Below, one piece after another: positions 1 through 7,169 of a stretch of DNA of 64,000 nucleotides (positions are counted from its first letter, which is position 1; every line of letters begins with the position of its first letter). A program made the translations under genes and the position numbers. Under the pieces are notes generated by a model. That model was not told the DNA's origin. It did not search any database and saw nothing but the letters and a program-made list of their open reading frames with translations. Location of the stretch: NCBI RefSeq assembly GCF_012524075.1, contig NZ_JAAZUI010000016.1, forward strand, positions 24,159 through 88,158, written 5' to 3'. This stretch comes from Lutibacter sp. B1 (GTDB taxonomy: Bacteria > Bacteroidota > Bacteroidia > Flavobacteriales > Flavobacteriaceae).

Positions 1-3000
1 AATCTCCAATATACCTTAAAACGTAATTATCTTTTTGATCTTTTTTAAGTTTTTGGTAATATACATCCATCTCATTTAAGTTAGTTAAAAACTCCTGCGG
101 AGTTCCTTCTCTTAAATTTTCAGGAATTAGATTTTCAATTTTAACATCTTCAAATTCATTTTGTAAATCCAACTCACGAGCTAAAATTAATAGTTTTCTG
201 CCAACATCATTTCCGCATAAATCTTCTCTAGGGTCAGGTTCCGTATAACCGTTTGCAATTGCTTCTTTTAAAATTGCACTAAAAGGTACGTTCTTTTCAG
301 AATAATTATTAAATAAATAACTTAAAGATCCTGAAAAAACACCTCTTATCCGAGTAATATTTTCTCCTGATTCGTGTAAAACTTTAATAGTTTCAATTAA
401 TGGTAAACCCGCTCCAACATTTGTTTCGTACAAATAGGTTTTTTTATTTTCTTTAATTTTTTTACGTAATTCTTTATAGGAAGAATAGTTTACAGTATTT
501 GCAATTTTATTGGAAGAAATCAAATCAAATCCATTTTCTACCAATTCAATATAATTTTTAATAAAATGTTGGCTGGCTGTATTATCTATGGCAATTAAAT
601 TCTCTAAATGATTAGTTTCAGCATAATCGATTACTGTATTAATTGTATAATTTTCAAAAGCTTTGGTTTCCAATTCATTTTTCCAATTAGCAGTAATTCC
701 ATTTTTATTCAATAAAACTTTGGTAGAATTTGCTACTGCAAATATGTTTAAATTGATGTTTTTTCGTTTTAATATATTGTTTTTGCTTTCTAAAATTTGA
801 TTAATTAAAGTACCACCAACCAAACCTTTCCCAAAAATTGCAATATTCACATTTTTGGATACTCCAAAAATTTCACCGTGAATAACATTTACCGCTTTTT
901 TTAAATCGTCTTTTTTAACTACCAAACACACATTTTCACCGGTAACCGTATTGTTTATTAAAACCGGCGTAATATGATTTTTTATTAAGGCGCTATACGG
1001 TTGATGAAATGATTCCAATGTTTGACCAACTATAGAAATAACCGATACATTATCAGTAACATAAATTTGGCTTATATCTTTGGTTTTAAAATCGTCTTTA
1101 AATTCGCTCTCCAAAACCTTTTTTGCTTTAAAACCGTTATGTGCATCAACTACAAATCCAATACCTCTTTCTGAAGATCCTTGCGAAATAATACTTATAC
1201 TTATATTTTCTTTGCCCAATGCAGTAAAAATTCTTCCGTCTACACCAACTTTTCCTAACAAACCTCTACCAATTAAATTTACAAGTGCAACATCTTCTTG
1301 TACTGACAGTGATTTTATACCACCTTCAGCTTCTAAACTAATTAGCGTCCCTTCACTTTTAGTGTCAAATGTGTTTAAAATACGTAAAGGAATATTTTTT
1401 TCAATTAAAGGAATGATGGTTTTAGCATGTAAAATGTTTGCCCCAAAATTTGCCATTTCATTAGCTTCCTGATACGAAAGTTTTTTAATTGGTTGTGAAT
1501 TTTCAACCAAATTAGGATCTGCCGTATAAATTCCATTTACATGCGTATAATTTTGCAACTCTTTGACATTTAAAAAATTAGCAATTAATGCAGCGGTATA
1601 ATTACTGCCATTTCTACCTAAAGTTGTTGTTTCTCCTTGTAAATTTGAAGCTATAAAACCGGTTAAAATTTGTGTTTCATTTTTATCACAATTGGCAAAA
1701 TATTGAATTATATTTTCTTCTGAAATACTTTCTATTGGTACAGCTTGACCAAATTGGTCATCGGTTTTAATCAATGTTCTTGAATCTACAAAATTTGCTT
1801 TTATTCCTCTTTTATTTAAAAGATTAGCTATTATTTTTGCTGATAAAATTTCGCCTTGAGACAATACTTGATCTTTTACTTTTTTACTGTAATCTCCCAA
1901 CAATTTTACACCTCTAAAAATCTCATCCAACAGTTGAAATTCACTTTTAAAATCTACCGTTTTATCAACTTCAATTTGATACTTTTTAAATTGTTCAAAT
2001 TCTTCTAAATAGGGTAAATTATTTTTTGCTTTTTCTAAAATAGCCTCTAACAAATCTGTAGCATTACCTCTTGCCGAAACTACTACAACTACTTTTTCAC
2101 CTTCTTTTAATTTTGAAGAAATAATAGTTAACGCTCTTTCTAAACCATCACCATTAGCTAATGATTTTCCTCCAAATTTTAGAACTATCCTTTTATTTTT
2201 TTTTGAAGTTTTATTAAAAATTGGCTCTATAATTTTTTCTAACTGTTTGTATTCTATTAAAAAGGCATCGTGTCCGTGAACAGAATTAATTTCATTATAG
2301 GTAACATTTGGGTGTGTTAATGCCAATTGTTTATGTGTTTCTTTGTTTTCTTCGGCAGTAAAAAACAAATCGGAATCTACTCCAATAATATGAATATTTG
2401 CTTTTATGGTGTCTAAAACATTTTCATTTCTCCCTTTGGTAACATCAATAGTTTTTAACAATTGATTCATTAATTTATAGGCTGATAATTGAAAACGTTC
2501 TTGTAATTTATTACCGTGATGCAACAACCAGCTTTCTACATTAAATATCTGCAATTCTTCATTTTTTGAACGATGAAATCGCTCTTTAAAAGATTCAGGA
2601 GTTCTGTAACACAACATGGCATGCATACGAGCATCATGCACAGGATTGCTGGAATTGATTAAAAATTGTTCTTGAATTTGACAGTTTGCAATTAGCCAAT
2701 CGGTAGATTTCCAATCTGTTGCAATAGGTATTAAGTGCTTTGTAATTATAGGATTCAGCACTGCCATTTCCCAAGCTATACCACCTCCTAAAGAACCACC
2801 TATAATTGCATATAATTCTTTAACAGTTAATTTATCCAGTCCTTTTAAAAATATATTGGCAATATCTCTTGCCACAAAATCTTTATAATTATCAATTACA
2901 AAACCATCGTAACCATTACCGGGAATATTAAAAGCTAATACTGTATATACTTTTGTATTAATTACTTTGTTTTCACCTATTAAATCTTTCCACCAACCAT

Positions 3001-3166
3001 TTTCTCTTGCAACATTAGAGTTTCCGGTAAGTGCATGGTTTACCAAAACAAGAGGTGCAGTATGCAATTTTTTTCCAAATAGTTGATAGGAAAGCTGTAT
3101 TTCTTTCACTTCTTTTCCCGATTCGGTTATAAAACCAGACAACTTTATATATTTTAATTGACTCAT
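1..3166 (-). CDS. thrA: Trifunctional homoserine O-acetyltransferase / aspartate kinase / homoserine dehydrogenase (3' end outside window)
   Basis: One uninterrupted frame starts at the ATG ending at 3166 and is still open at base 1. Three enzymes are visible in order. Residues 1 to about 325 are a MetX-type alpha/beta hydrolase: HALTG, nucleophile elbow GGSLGGG near 124, Asp in GVDSDLFF, and His in GHDAFL near 299. From about residue 333 there is an aspartate kinase opening with VLKFGGKSLANG (usual KFGGTS has Lys for Thr), followed by ACT-type regulatory sequence. From about 770 there is a homoserine dehydrogenase with the NAD(P)-binding GKGLVGG. The protein would make aspartyl phosphate, reduce aspartate semialdehyde to homoserine, and acetylate homoserine for metY just upstream. 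I read the frame through the first junction (around 2160-2280) and it is continuous, so the fusion is not an assembly artefact visible here. A SAM-I riboswitch precedes it. The thrA symbol fits only the AK-HSD part. Similar long ThrA proteins occur in Flavobacteriaceae, as I recall. Confidence 0.9.
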   Translation of the reverse strand, partial: MSQLKYIKLSGFITESGKEVKEIQLSYQLFGKKLHTAPLVLVNHALTGNSNVARENGWWKDLIGENKVINTKVYTVLAFNIPGNGYDGFVIDNYKDFVARDIANIFLKGLDKLTVKELYAIIGGSLGGGIAWEMAVLNPIITKHLIPIATDWKSTDWLIANCQIQEQFLINSSNPVHDARMHAMLCYRTPESFKERFHRSKNEELQIFNVESWLLHHGNKLQERFQLSAYKLMNQLLKTIDVTKGRNENVLDTIKANIHIIGVDSDLFFTAEENKETHKQLALTHPNVTYNEINSVHGHDAFLIEYKQLEKIIEPIFNKTSKKNKRIVLKFGGKSLANGDGLERALTIISSKLKEGEKVVVVVSARGNATDLLEAILEKAKNNLPYLEEFEQFKKYQIEVDKTVDFKSEFQLLDEIFRGVKLLGDYSKKVKDQVLSQGEILSAKIIANLLNKRGIKANFVDSRTLIKTDDQFGQAVPIESISEENIIQYFANCDKNETQILTGFIASNLQGETTTLGRNGSNYTAALIANFLNVKELQNYTHVNGIYTADPNLVENSQPIKKLSYQEANEMANFGANILHAKTIIPLIEKNIPLRILNTFDTKSEGTLISLEAEGGIKSLSVQEDVALVNLIGRGLLGKVGVDGRIFTALGKENISISIISQGSSERGIGFVVDAHNGFKAKKVLESEFKDDFKTKDISQIYVTDNVSVISIVGQTLESFHQPYSALIKNHITPVLINNTVTGENVCLVVKKDDLKKAVNVIHGEIFGVSKNVNIAIFGKGLVGGTLINQILESKNNILKRKNINLNIFAVANSTKVLLNKNGITANWKNELETKAFENYTINTVIDYAETNHLENLIAIDNTASQHFIKNYIELVENGFDLISSNKIANTVNYSSYKELRKKIKENKKTYLYETNVGAGLPLIETIKVLHESGENITRIRGVFSGSLSYLFNNYSEKNVPFSAILKEAIANGYTEPDPREDLCGNDVGRKLLILARELDLQNEFEDVKIENLIPENLREGTPQEFLTNLNEMDVYYQKLKKDQKDNYVLRYIGD

Positions 3167-3244
3167 TTTCAATTATATTTTCAATTATATTTTAAAAGAT
3201 TATAGCAGTTAACTTTTTAACCTTCGTTAAAACCATATAAAGTT

Positions 3245-3274
3245 GTTATCAAAAAAAACGTGGAAAATTACGTT
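3245..3274 (-). terminator. Candidate expression-platform terminator of the SAM-I riboswitch
   Basis: On the minus-strand transcript, AACGT (3274-3270) and ACGTT (3261-3257) can form a short hairpin followed by eight U (3258-3251). Directly after comes GATAAC (3250-3245), a second copy of the 3' half of the riboswitch P1 stem, which could compete for the P1 5' strand GTTATC. The stem is only 5 bp, so its function is inferred. Confidence 0.45.
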
Positions 3275-3289
3275 AAGTAATTTAGCTTG

Positions 3290-3388
3290 GTTATCTATCC
3301 ATAAAATGGTAGAATTTAGCACCTTCTTTACAAAGTAAAGGGTTGCTAAGGCTTCTCCGGGTCTATTCCCTCGGCCTTTCTTGATAAC
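3290..3388 (-). ncRNA. SAM-I (S-box) riboswitch
   Basis: Read on the minus strand, this holds the S-box core in order: P1 5' strand GTTATC (3388-3383), then AAGAAAGGCCGAGGGA, AGACCC, GCAACC, a P3 hairpin CTTTAC/GTAAAG, AAGGTGCTAAATTC, and the P1 3' strand GATAAC (3295-3290). These match the conserved purine-rich P2 kink-turn and the joining segments of the SAM-I aptamer family, which binds S-adenosylmethionine and usually shuts expression off. It lies between metY (stop 3464) and the acetyltransferase-kinase-dehydrogenase start (3166). It can therefore control the downstream gene separately from metY. A covariance-model scan with the S-box family would confirm it. Confidence 0.93.
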
Positions 3389-3463
3389 AACATTCAATAA
3401 GTTTATGAACTAAGTGGCAAATTAACGGATTAAAAATTTCTTAAACAATACTTTTTAGAAAGA

Positions 3464-4753
3464 TTAACTTACCAATAATGAAACTTCTTTAAAAGCAGCT
3501 TCTAAATCATTTTTTAAATCATCAATATCTTCAATTCCAACTGAAAGTCTTATTAAATCTTTCGTAACTCCTGATGATACTTGTTGCTCATCCGAAAGTT
3601 GTTGATGTGTGGTACTTGCAGGATGAATAATTAAAGATTTGGTATCTCCAATATTTGCCAATAATGAAAATACTTTTACTGTATCAACTATAGTTTTGGC
3701 AGCTTCAAAACCTCCTTTTACACCAAATGATAAAACTCCGCTTTGCCCTTTAGGTAAATATTTTTGTGCATTATTATAAGATTCATGAGACTCTAATCCC
3801 GGATAACTCACCCATTCAACTTCTTTTTGTTGCTCTAGCCAGTTAGCCAATTCTAAAGCATTTTTACTATGCTTTTCTAATCGTATTGGTAAAGTTTCCA
3901 ATCCTTGAATTATTTGAAACGCATTGAATGGGCTTAAAGCTCCTCCAAAATCACGCAAACCTTCCAATCTAACTTTTGCAATATATGCCGCTTCTCCTAA
4001 AGCTTCACTGTAAACCAATCCGTGATACCCTTTTGAAGGTTCTGTAAATTCAGGAAACTTTCCATTAGTCCAATCAAAATTCCCTCCATCAACAATTGCT
4101 CCTCCTAAAGAATTTCCCTGTCCACCAATAAATTTTGTTAAAGAATAAACAACAATATTTGCTCCGTGCTTAATTGGATTTAGTAAATATGGCGTTGCAA
4201 CTGTATTATCTACAATAAATGGAATTTTACTTTCAGTTGAAATCTGTGAAATTGCTTCAATATCCAATACATCTAATTTTGGATTTCCGATGGATTCAAC
4301 AAAAACTGCTCGTGTATTTTCTTGAACTGCTTCTTTAAAATTTTGAGGATTTGAAGCATCAACAAATGTTGTTGTTATTCCAAGCCTTGGTAACGTAACA
4401 TTTAATAAATTGTATGTACCACCATACAATGTACTTGATGCAACAATATGGTCTCCTGCTTTTAATAAAGTTAACAATGCTGTTGAAATTGCCGATGTGC
4501 CTGATGCAAAAACTGCGGCTCCAATTCCTCCATCTAAAGCCGCTAAACGCTGTTCTAAAATATCGTTTGTTGGGTTGTTTAAACGTGTATAAATAAACCC
4601 TGGTTCAGCTAGTGAAAATAAATTAGCTGCGTGTTCGGTATTATTAAACACATACGATGATGTTTGATAAATAGGTACCGCTCTGGTTCCTGCCGTTTTT
4701 GAGGTATCATGACCTGCGTGTAATGCTTGTGTTGAAAATTTTTGTGTACTCAT
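3464..4753 (-). CDS. metY: O-acetylhomoserine sulfhydrylase / aminocarboxypropyltransferase (Cys/Met metabolism PLP enzyme)
   Basis: This 429-residue protein belongs to the Cys/Met gamma-family of PLP enzymes. The N-terminus STQALHAGHD and YQTSSYVF is typical of O-acetylhomoserine sulfhydrylases, and the PLP lysine is in VYSLTKFIGGQGNSLGG. The enzyme joins O-acetylhomoserine with sulfide (or methanethiol) to give homocysteine (or methionine), so it uses the product of the fused acetyltransferase encoded downstream. The length is normal for the family. The gene follows two tandem leader-peptide attenuators (4787-5083) and precedes a SAM-I riboswitch, which indicates control by both amino-acid supply and SAM. 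Met gamma-lyase or cystathionine gamma-synthase is less likely given the roughly 430-residue length and motif set. Confidence 0.9.
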   Translation of the reverse strand: MSTQKFSTQALHAGHDTSKTAGTRAVPIYQTSSYVFNNTEHAANLFSLAEPGFIYTRLNNPTNDILEQRLAALDGGIGAAVFASGTSAISTALLTLLKAGDHIVASSTLYGGTYNLLNVTLPRLGITTTFVDASNPQNFKEAVQENTRAVFVESIGNPKLDVLDIEAISQISTESKIPFIVDNTVATPYLLNPIKHGANIVVYSLTKFIGGQGNSLGGAIVDGGNFDWTNGKFPEFTEPSKGYHGLVYSEALGEAAYIAKVRLEGLRDFGGALSPFNAFQIIQGLETLPIRLEKHSKNALELANWLEQQKEVEWVSYPGLESHESYNNAQKYLPKGQSGVLSFGVKGGFEAAKTIVDTVKVFSLLANIGDTKSLIIHPASTTHQQLSDEQQVSSGVTKDLIRLSVGIEDIDDLKNDLEAAFKEVSLLVS

Positions 4754-4786
4754 AATTTAATTTTTTAAAGTTTTAATTTATTTAAT

Positions 4787-4825
4787 AAAAAAGTCCCTTT
4801 GGTTTAGGTATTACCAAAGGGACTT
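4787..4825 (-). terminator. Attenuator terminator 2, directly before metY
   Basis: Perfect 13-bp inverted repeat (4791-4803 with 4813-4825) with a 9-base loop; on the minus strand it runs into UUUUUU. It lies between leader peptide 2 and the metY start. Bases 4807-4815 are exactly complementary to 4860-4868, which lie within leader peptide 2. That gives a 9-bp antiterminator taking the loop and the top of the 5' arm. Confidence 0.88.
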
Positions 4826-4851
4826 AAATCATTTTTGATTTTTTATTCCAT

Positions 4852-4944
4852 TCAATTCAGGTAATACCATAACATTATGCTACACATCATTTGCATAGGC
4901 ATACAACAGTTGTTACACATACTATTTTGGAATATTGACTTCAT
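4852..4944 (-). CDS. Met/Cys-rich leader peptide 2 (30 aa, proximal)
   Basis: A short frame from the ATG at 4944-4942 to TGA at 4854-4852. Residues 9-24 read MCNNCCMPMQMMCSIM. In all, 7 of 30 residues are Met and 4 are Cys. It is followed 27 bases later by a strong intrinsic terminator that precedes metY. Codons 26-28 (WYY) overlap the sequence GGTATTACC (4868-4860 on the minus transcript), which is complementary to GGTAATACC inside the terminator. This is the arrangement of classical amino-acid attenuation: stalling at uncharged Met/Cys codons would leave the complementary segment free and block the terminator, while completed translation would cover it. The composition and geometry are seen directly; the regulatory role is inferred. 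I know of no described family for it. Confidence 0.82.
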   Translation of the reverse strand: MKSIFQNSMCNNCCMPMQMMCSIMLWYYLN

Positions 4945-4961
4945 TTTTTGTTTTATAGAAT

Positions 4962-4988
4962 AAAAAAGCCTCTGAAAAATTCAGAGGC
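4962..4988 (-). terminator. Attenuator terminator 1 (distal)
   Basis: A 9-bp stem (GCCTCTGAA 4968-4976 with TTCAGAGGC 4980-4988), 3-base loop, followed on the minus strand by UUUUUU (4967-4962). It sits between the two leader peptides. Its 5' arm segment CCTCTG (minus strand, 4987-4982) is complementary to CAGAGG in leader peptide 1 (5034-5029). Confidence 0.85.
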
Positions 4989-5014
4989 CTCTATTAATTT
5001 ATATTTTTTAAATT

Positions 5015-5083
5015 TTAAACAATAGTGTCCTCTGCGTAAATTTTACACATCATAAAACACATTTTGTTTAAAATAGCATTCAT
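5015..5083 (-). CDS. Met/Cys-rich leader peptide 1 (22 aa, distal)
   Basis: A short frame from the ATG at 5083-5081 to TAA at 5017-5015. Residues 8-13 are MCFMMC, and 4 Met and 2 Cys occur within the first 13 residues. The codons after this cluster (Ala-Glu, 5035-5030) contain CAGAGG, which can pair with the 5' arm of terminator 1 and so act as antiterminator when the ribosome stalls upstream. The start lies about 20 bases below a perfect promoter -7 element on this strand. It is the first of two consecutive units with the same logic but different hairpin and peptide sequences. The coding call rests on composition and context, not homology. Confidence 0.78.
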   Translation of the reverse strand: MNAILNKMCFMMCKIYAEDTIV

Positions 5084-5103
5084 TTTTCTTCGTTTTATTG
5101 CAA

Positions 5104-5134
5104 CAAATGTAATTACATTTTTTTATTAAACAAA
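5104..5134 (-). promoter_or_regulatory. Promoter of the leader-metY unit
   Basis: On the minus strand, TACATTTG (5111-5104) fits the Bacteroidota -7 consensus TAnnTTTG. TTTG (5134-5131) fits the -33 element, with a 19-base spacer. The predicted start falls about 15 bases ahead of leader peptide 1. Confidence 0.8.
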
Positions 5135-5186
5135 TTTTTAAAAATAAAAATCTAGTTTTTTTATGATAATTGTATGTAAGTTTTTA

Positions 5187-5194
5187 TAAATTTG
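5187..5194 (+). promoter_or_regulatory. metK promoter -7 element
   Basis: TAAATTTG matches TAnnTTTG and lies 16 bases before the riboswitch-like leader. The -33 element is unclear: a TTG lies 14 bases upstream. Confidence 0.6.
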
Positions 5195-5210
5195 TACCCA
5201 ATAAATTATT

Positions 5211-5260
5211 AGAGGAAGGATTTGACTGATTGCAACCTCATTAAAAAATGCTAAAGCAGT
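5211..5260 (+). ncRNA. SAM-II-like riboswitch of metK
   Basis: The segment has the linear order of the SAM-II (SAM-alpha) aptamer: P1 GAGG (5212-5215) with CCTC (5236-5239) enclosing GATTTGACTGATTGCAA, then an A-rich link AAAAAATGCTAAAG. A pseudoknot pairing ACTG (5225-5228) with CAGT (5257-5260) is possible. The SAM-II family is known from alphaproteobacteria and some Bacteroidota, and it binds SAM. It precedes the SAM synthetase gene by about 80 bases, so it would give product feedback. The family assignment is by eye; a covariance-model hit is needed. Confidence 0.8.
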
Positions 5261-5274
5261 AATAATTTACTTCT

Positions 5275-5298
5275 TTTAGCGACCAACGCAATCAAATC
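5275..5298 (+). promoter_or_regulatory. Anti-aptamer segment of the metK leader
   Basis: TTTAGC (5275-5280) is complementary to GCTAAA (5250-5255) of the aptamer. GCAA followed by TCAAATC (5288-5298) is complementary to GATTTGA (5219-5225) plus TTGC (5230-5233). Both conserved halves of the aptamer thus have a downstream partner, which suggests two mutually exclusive folds. The switching role is inferred. Confidence 0.6.
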
Positions 5299-5338
5299 AA
5301 AATCATTTTTCAATTTAAATTAAACATAAATTAGAATT

Positions 5339-6595
5339 ATGCCATATTTATTTACATCCGAATCTGTTTCGGAAGGACATCCTGATAAAGTTTCTGATCA
5401 AATTTCTGATGCTTTGGTTGACAATTTTTTAGCGTTTGACGAAAACTCTAAAGTAGCTTGTGAAACTTTGGTAACAACAGGACAAGTAGTTTTAGCCGGA
5501 GAAGTAAAATCTAACACCTATTTAGATGTTCAAAAAATAGCAAGAGATATAATCAATAAAATTGGTTACACTAAAAGCGAATATATGTTTGACGGTAACT
5601 CTTGCGGAGTTTTTTCGGCAATACATGAGCAATCTCAAGACATAAATCAAGGTGTAGACAGAGGTTCTAAAGAAGAGCAAGGTGCAGGTGACCAAGGAAT
5701 GATGTTTGGTTATGCTACTAATGAAACTGAAAACTTTATGCCTTTAGCTTTGGATTTAAGCCATAAAATTTTACAAGAATTAGCCGAATTACGTAGAGAA
5801 AATAATGAAATCTCATACCTAAGACCAGATGCTAAAAGTCAAGTTACCATAGAATATACCGATGATAATGTGCCGTTAAGAATTAAAGATATTGTAGTAT
5901 CTACTCAACATGATGAATTTAACTCAAATGATGAGTTAATGTTAATAAAAATTAAAAATGATATTATTACAATATTAATTCCAAGGTTAATAAAAAAATT
6001 ACCGGACAGCATTAAAGCTTTATTTAATGATAGCATAACTTACCATATTAACCCTACCGGTAAATTTGTGATTGGAGGACCACATGGAGATACCGGCTTA
6101 ACCGGTAGAAAAATTATTGTTGATACTTATGGCGGTAAAGGAGCTCATGGTGGTGGTGCATTCTCAGGAAAAGACCCAAGTAAAGTTGACCGTAGTGCAG
6201 CTTATGCCACCCGACACATAGCTAAAAATTTAGTTGCAGCCGGAGTTGCCGATGAAATTTTAATTCAGGTTTCGTATGCAATTGGAGTTGTAAAGCCTAT
6301 GGGTATTTATGTGAATACTTATGGTACTTCTAAAGTTAATTTGTCTGACGGTGAAATAGCTGAAATTGTTGAAGAATTATTTGATATGAGACCTGCAGCT
6401 ATTGAAGAACGTTTAAAATTACGCCAACCTATGTATTTGGAAACTGCTGCTTACGGACATATGGGACGTAAAAATGAAATTGTTACCAAAACTTTTGAAA
6501 ATGTTGACGGAACCAAGAAAACACTTGATATTGAACTATTTACTTGGGAGAAATTAGATTATATTGATGCCATTAAAAAAGCATTTAACTTATAA
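5339..6595 (+). CDS. metK: S-adenosylmethionine synthetase (methionine adenosyltransferase)
   Basis: A 418-residue MAT. It opens with [22 protein letters not shown] (ATP/methionine site; read as short pieces [11 protein letters not shown] and SDQISDA). It carries the hallmark [13 protein letters not shown] and the P-loop-like [16 protein letters not shown]. It makes SAM from methionine and ATP in the cytosol, the last step of the pathway whose earlier steps are encoded divergently. It is about 30 residues longer than E. coli MetK, with the extra sequence in the middle around residues 160-220, which is usual for flavobacteria. A SAM-II-like riboswitch lies in the 5' leader and an intrinsic terminator follows. 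Confidence 0.97.
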   Translation: MPYLFTSESVSEGHPDKVSDQISDALVDNFLAFDENSKVACETLVTTGQVVLAGEVKSNTYLDVQKIARDIINKIGYTKSEYMFDGNSCGVFSAIHEQSQDINQGVDRGSKEEQGAGDQGMMFGYATNETENFMPLALDLSHKILQELAELRRENNEISYLRPDAKSQVTIEYTDDNVPLRIKDIVVSTQHDEFNSNDELMLIKIKNDIITILIPRLIKKLPDSIKALFNDSITYHINPTGKFVIGGPHGDTGLTGRKIIVDTYGGKGAHGGGAFSGKDPSKVDRSAAYATRHIAKNLVAAGVADEILIQVSYAIGVVKPMGIYVNTYGTSKVNLSDGEIAEIVEELFDMRPAAIEERLKLRQPMYLETAAYGHMGRKNEIVTKTFENVDGTKKTLDIELFTWEKLDYIDAIKKAFNL

Positions 6596-6615
6596 TCAAA
6601 TAAGTAACGAATTTG

Positions 6616-6655
6616 AAAGCCAATAAAAAAACTTAGTTTTTATTGGCTTTTTTTA
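6616..6655 (+). terminator. metK terminator
   Basis: A 14-bp inverted repeat, AAAGCCAATAAAAA with TTTTTATTGGCTTT, continuing into a T-run. It lies 20 bases after the metK stop. Confidence 0.85.
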
Positions 6656-6774
6656 TAGTTTATTTTTTTAGTTAAAAAAATGAATATTTTTATTAAAAAC
6701 AACTTCTTTTTTTTACACATTAAAGTTTATTTGAGTAATTTTTAAGAAATTGTTAATATTTTGATTTTCATAAC

Positions 6775-6797
6775 TTTTACACACTTTCTGTGTAAAA
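6775..6797. promoter_or_regulatory. Inverted repeat, possible operator
   Basis: TTTTACACA (6775-6783) and TGTGTAAAA (6789-6797) form a perfect 9-bp inverted repeat with a 5-base spacer. It is centred about 47 bases before the start codon of the small glycogen-binding-type protein and just ahead of a -7-like TACTTTAG. The position suggests a dimeric regulator site; the regulator is unknown. Confidence 0.45.
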
Positions 6798-6832
6798 TAA
6801 TTGCTACTTTAGCACTTAAAATTACTATAATC

Positions 6833-7129
6833 ATGGCTATAAAAAAACAATTTTTAAAAAGTAAACCTGTTTGTAAAGTAACTTTTACAGTTACAGCTCC
6901 GGAAGCTACAAATGTTTCAGTTGTTGGTGATTTTAATGAATGGGATATTAAAGCTGCTCCTTTAACTAAATTAAAAAACGGAACTTTTAAAGGTACTTTA
7001 GATTTAAAGAAAGATGTTTCTTATGAATTTAGATATGTAATTGATGGCGTTTATGTTAATGATGATGAGGCTGATGATTACATTTGGAATGCACATGCTG
7101 CCGATGAAAACGGTATTTTAGATTTGTAA
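6833..7129 (+). CDS. Isoamylase early-set / CBM48-like small protein
   Basis: A 98-residue protein starting MAIKKQFLKSKPVCKVTF. The body shows the E-set/CBM48 fold signature of glycogen-branching enzymes and AMPK beta: VSVVGDFNEWD, then the PL-KNGTFKGTL and YEFRYVIDG-YVND elements. Such stand-alone domains are common in Bacteroidota. Binding to alpha-glucan is suggested by the family but not shown, and no catalytic domain is attached. The ATG at 6833 is preferred over an in-frame upstream ATT/ATG-like extension, because the extension would run through the 6775-6797 inverted repeat and promoter-like sequence and the domain begins right after 6833. Confidence 0.85.
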   Translation: MAIKKQFLKSKPVCKVTFTVTAPEATNVSVVGDFNEWDIKAAPLTKLKNGTFKGTLDLKKDVSYEFRYVIDGVYVNDDEADDYIWNAHAADENGILDL

Positions 7130-7169
7130 AAATCTGCTTTAAACGTTATTAACTTAATGTTTGCTGTTT

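Noticed and set aside
1080..1472. Open frame of 130 codons on the plus strand
   Set aside because: It is antisense to the aspartate kinase part of the fused enzyme, whose domains are clear on the minus strand.
4410..4596. Two overlapping 60-codon plus-strand frames
   Set aside because: Both lie antisense within metY and have no start-site or family support.
6761..6832. Longer N-terminus for the small glycogen-binding-type protein
   Set aside because: The extension would run through the inverted repeat and promoter-like sequence, and the domain begins after the ATG at 6833.
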